From positions 1 to 5,264 of the forward strand of contig DXBS01000080.1 of NCBI GenBank assembly GCA_019116405.1: a DNA stretch of 5,264 nucleotides, read 5' to 3'. The notes beneath the pieces were generated by a model, which did not search any database, was not told the DNA's origin, and saw nothing but the letters and a program-made list of their open reading frames with translations. Positions within the stretch are counted from its first letter, which is position 1, and every line of letters starts with the position of its first letter. A program made the position numbers and the translations under genes. Below, in pieces: positions 5,078 to 5,264 of this stretch. The DNA is from Candidatus Gallimonas intestinigallinarum. GTDB taxonomy: Bacteria; Bacillota_A; Clostridia; Christensenellales; Borkfalkiaceae.

Positions 5078-5264
5078 TTAACCAAATCTGCCCGTAATGT
5101 AGCGCTCCGTCTCCGGATGCTTGGGCGCGGAGAACACCTGCTCGGTATCCCCCATCTCGATCATCTCGCCCAGCAGGAAGAACGCCGTCTTATCCGAGAT
5201 ACGCGCCGCCTGCTGCATGTTGTGCGTGACCATGACGATCGTGACGTCATTCTTGAGCTCCTCG
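5078..5264 (-). CDS. pstB: Phosphate ABC transporter ATP-binding protein PstB (C-terminal 61 codons; 5' end outside window)
   Basis: This is the end of the ATPase subunit that powers PstSCAB, the high-affinity phosphate importer, at the inner face of the membrane. The frame read from 5263 gives [20 protein letters not shown] and onward. It includes the H-loop (switch) histidine in VTHN (residues 13-16 of the fragment), the [13 protein letters not shown] strand, and the PstB-specific tail [15 protein letters not shown] before TAA at 5080-5078. The ending T-x-x-YI-x-G-x-FG is the standard PstB C-terminus and distinguishes it from other ABC ATPases. The Walker A, signature and Walker B motifs lie beyond the window. 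It is co-transcribed with phoU, 26 bp downstream. Confidence 0.95.
   Translation of the reverse strand, partial: EELKNDVTIVMVTHNMQQAARISDKTAFFLLGEMIEMGDTEQVFSAPKHPETERYITGRFG

Noticed and set aside
4407..5081. 224-codon open frame on the plus strand
   Set aside because: It is antisense to phoU, which is unmistakable. No ribosome binding site or domain supports the plus-strand frame.

Overview
The window carries the end of a pst operon, a phosphate transport and signalling operon, and the start of a sugar-hydrolase gene. All six genes are on the minus strand, so they read from high to low coordinates. The DNA is moderately GC-rich, the ribosome binding sites are strong and purine-rich (GGAAGGAAAGG, AAGGAAGGGG), and the promoter has a near-consensus SigA-type -10 and -35. 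The pst/phoU, Na/Pi transporter, regulator, kinase gene order and the neighbouring GH51 arabinofuranosidase fit a plant-polysaccharide-using anaerobe of the Clostridia. That lineage call is inferred from style and content, not from a marker gene.

Layout in transcription order. At 5264-5078 is the C-terminal end of pstB, the ATPase of the high-affinity phosphate ABC importer. It is followed after 26 bp by phoU (5051-4392). A short hairpin (4363-4381) probably ends that operon. The next 154 bp (4238-4391) form a compact control region: three tandem 10-bp repeats (4332-4361) that look like a Pho box, a near-consensus extended -10 promoter (4299-4327), and two tandem 14-bp repeats over the expected transcription start (4268-4295). 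This region drives a Na/phosphate cotransporter with a C-terminal PhoU domain (4237-2564). A PhoB/PhoP-type response regulator (2556-1909) follows after 7 bp. A PhoR-like membrane histidine kinase (1824-448) comes after an 84-bp gap holding a strong hairpin. A bidirectional terminator hairpin (400-437) closes the unit. A separate promoter overlapping that hairpin appears to drive the GH51 alpha-L-arabinofuranosidase gene, whose first 96 codons lie at 289-1.

Proposed working. The Pst importer and the Na/Pi carrier move phosphate. PhoU and the PhoU domain of the carrier report transport state. The kinase and regulator set transcription, probably including that of their own operon through the Pho-box-like repeats. 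The most unusual points are the tidy control region, the hairpin between regulator and kinase, the lack of room for a cytoplasmic PAS domain in the kinase (where PhoU usually acts), and the co-operonic placement of the PhoU-fused carrier with the two-component pair. I see no mobile element, CRISPR array, tRNA or rRNA, and no clearly new system. The long plus-strand open frames are shadows of the minus-strand genes.
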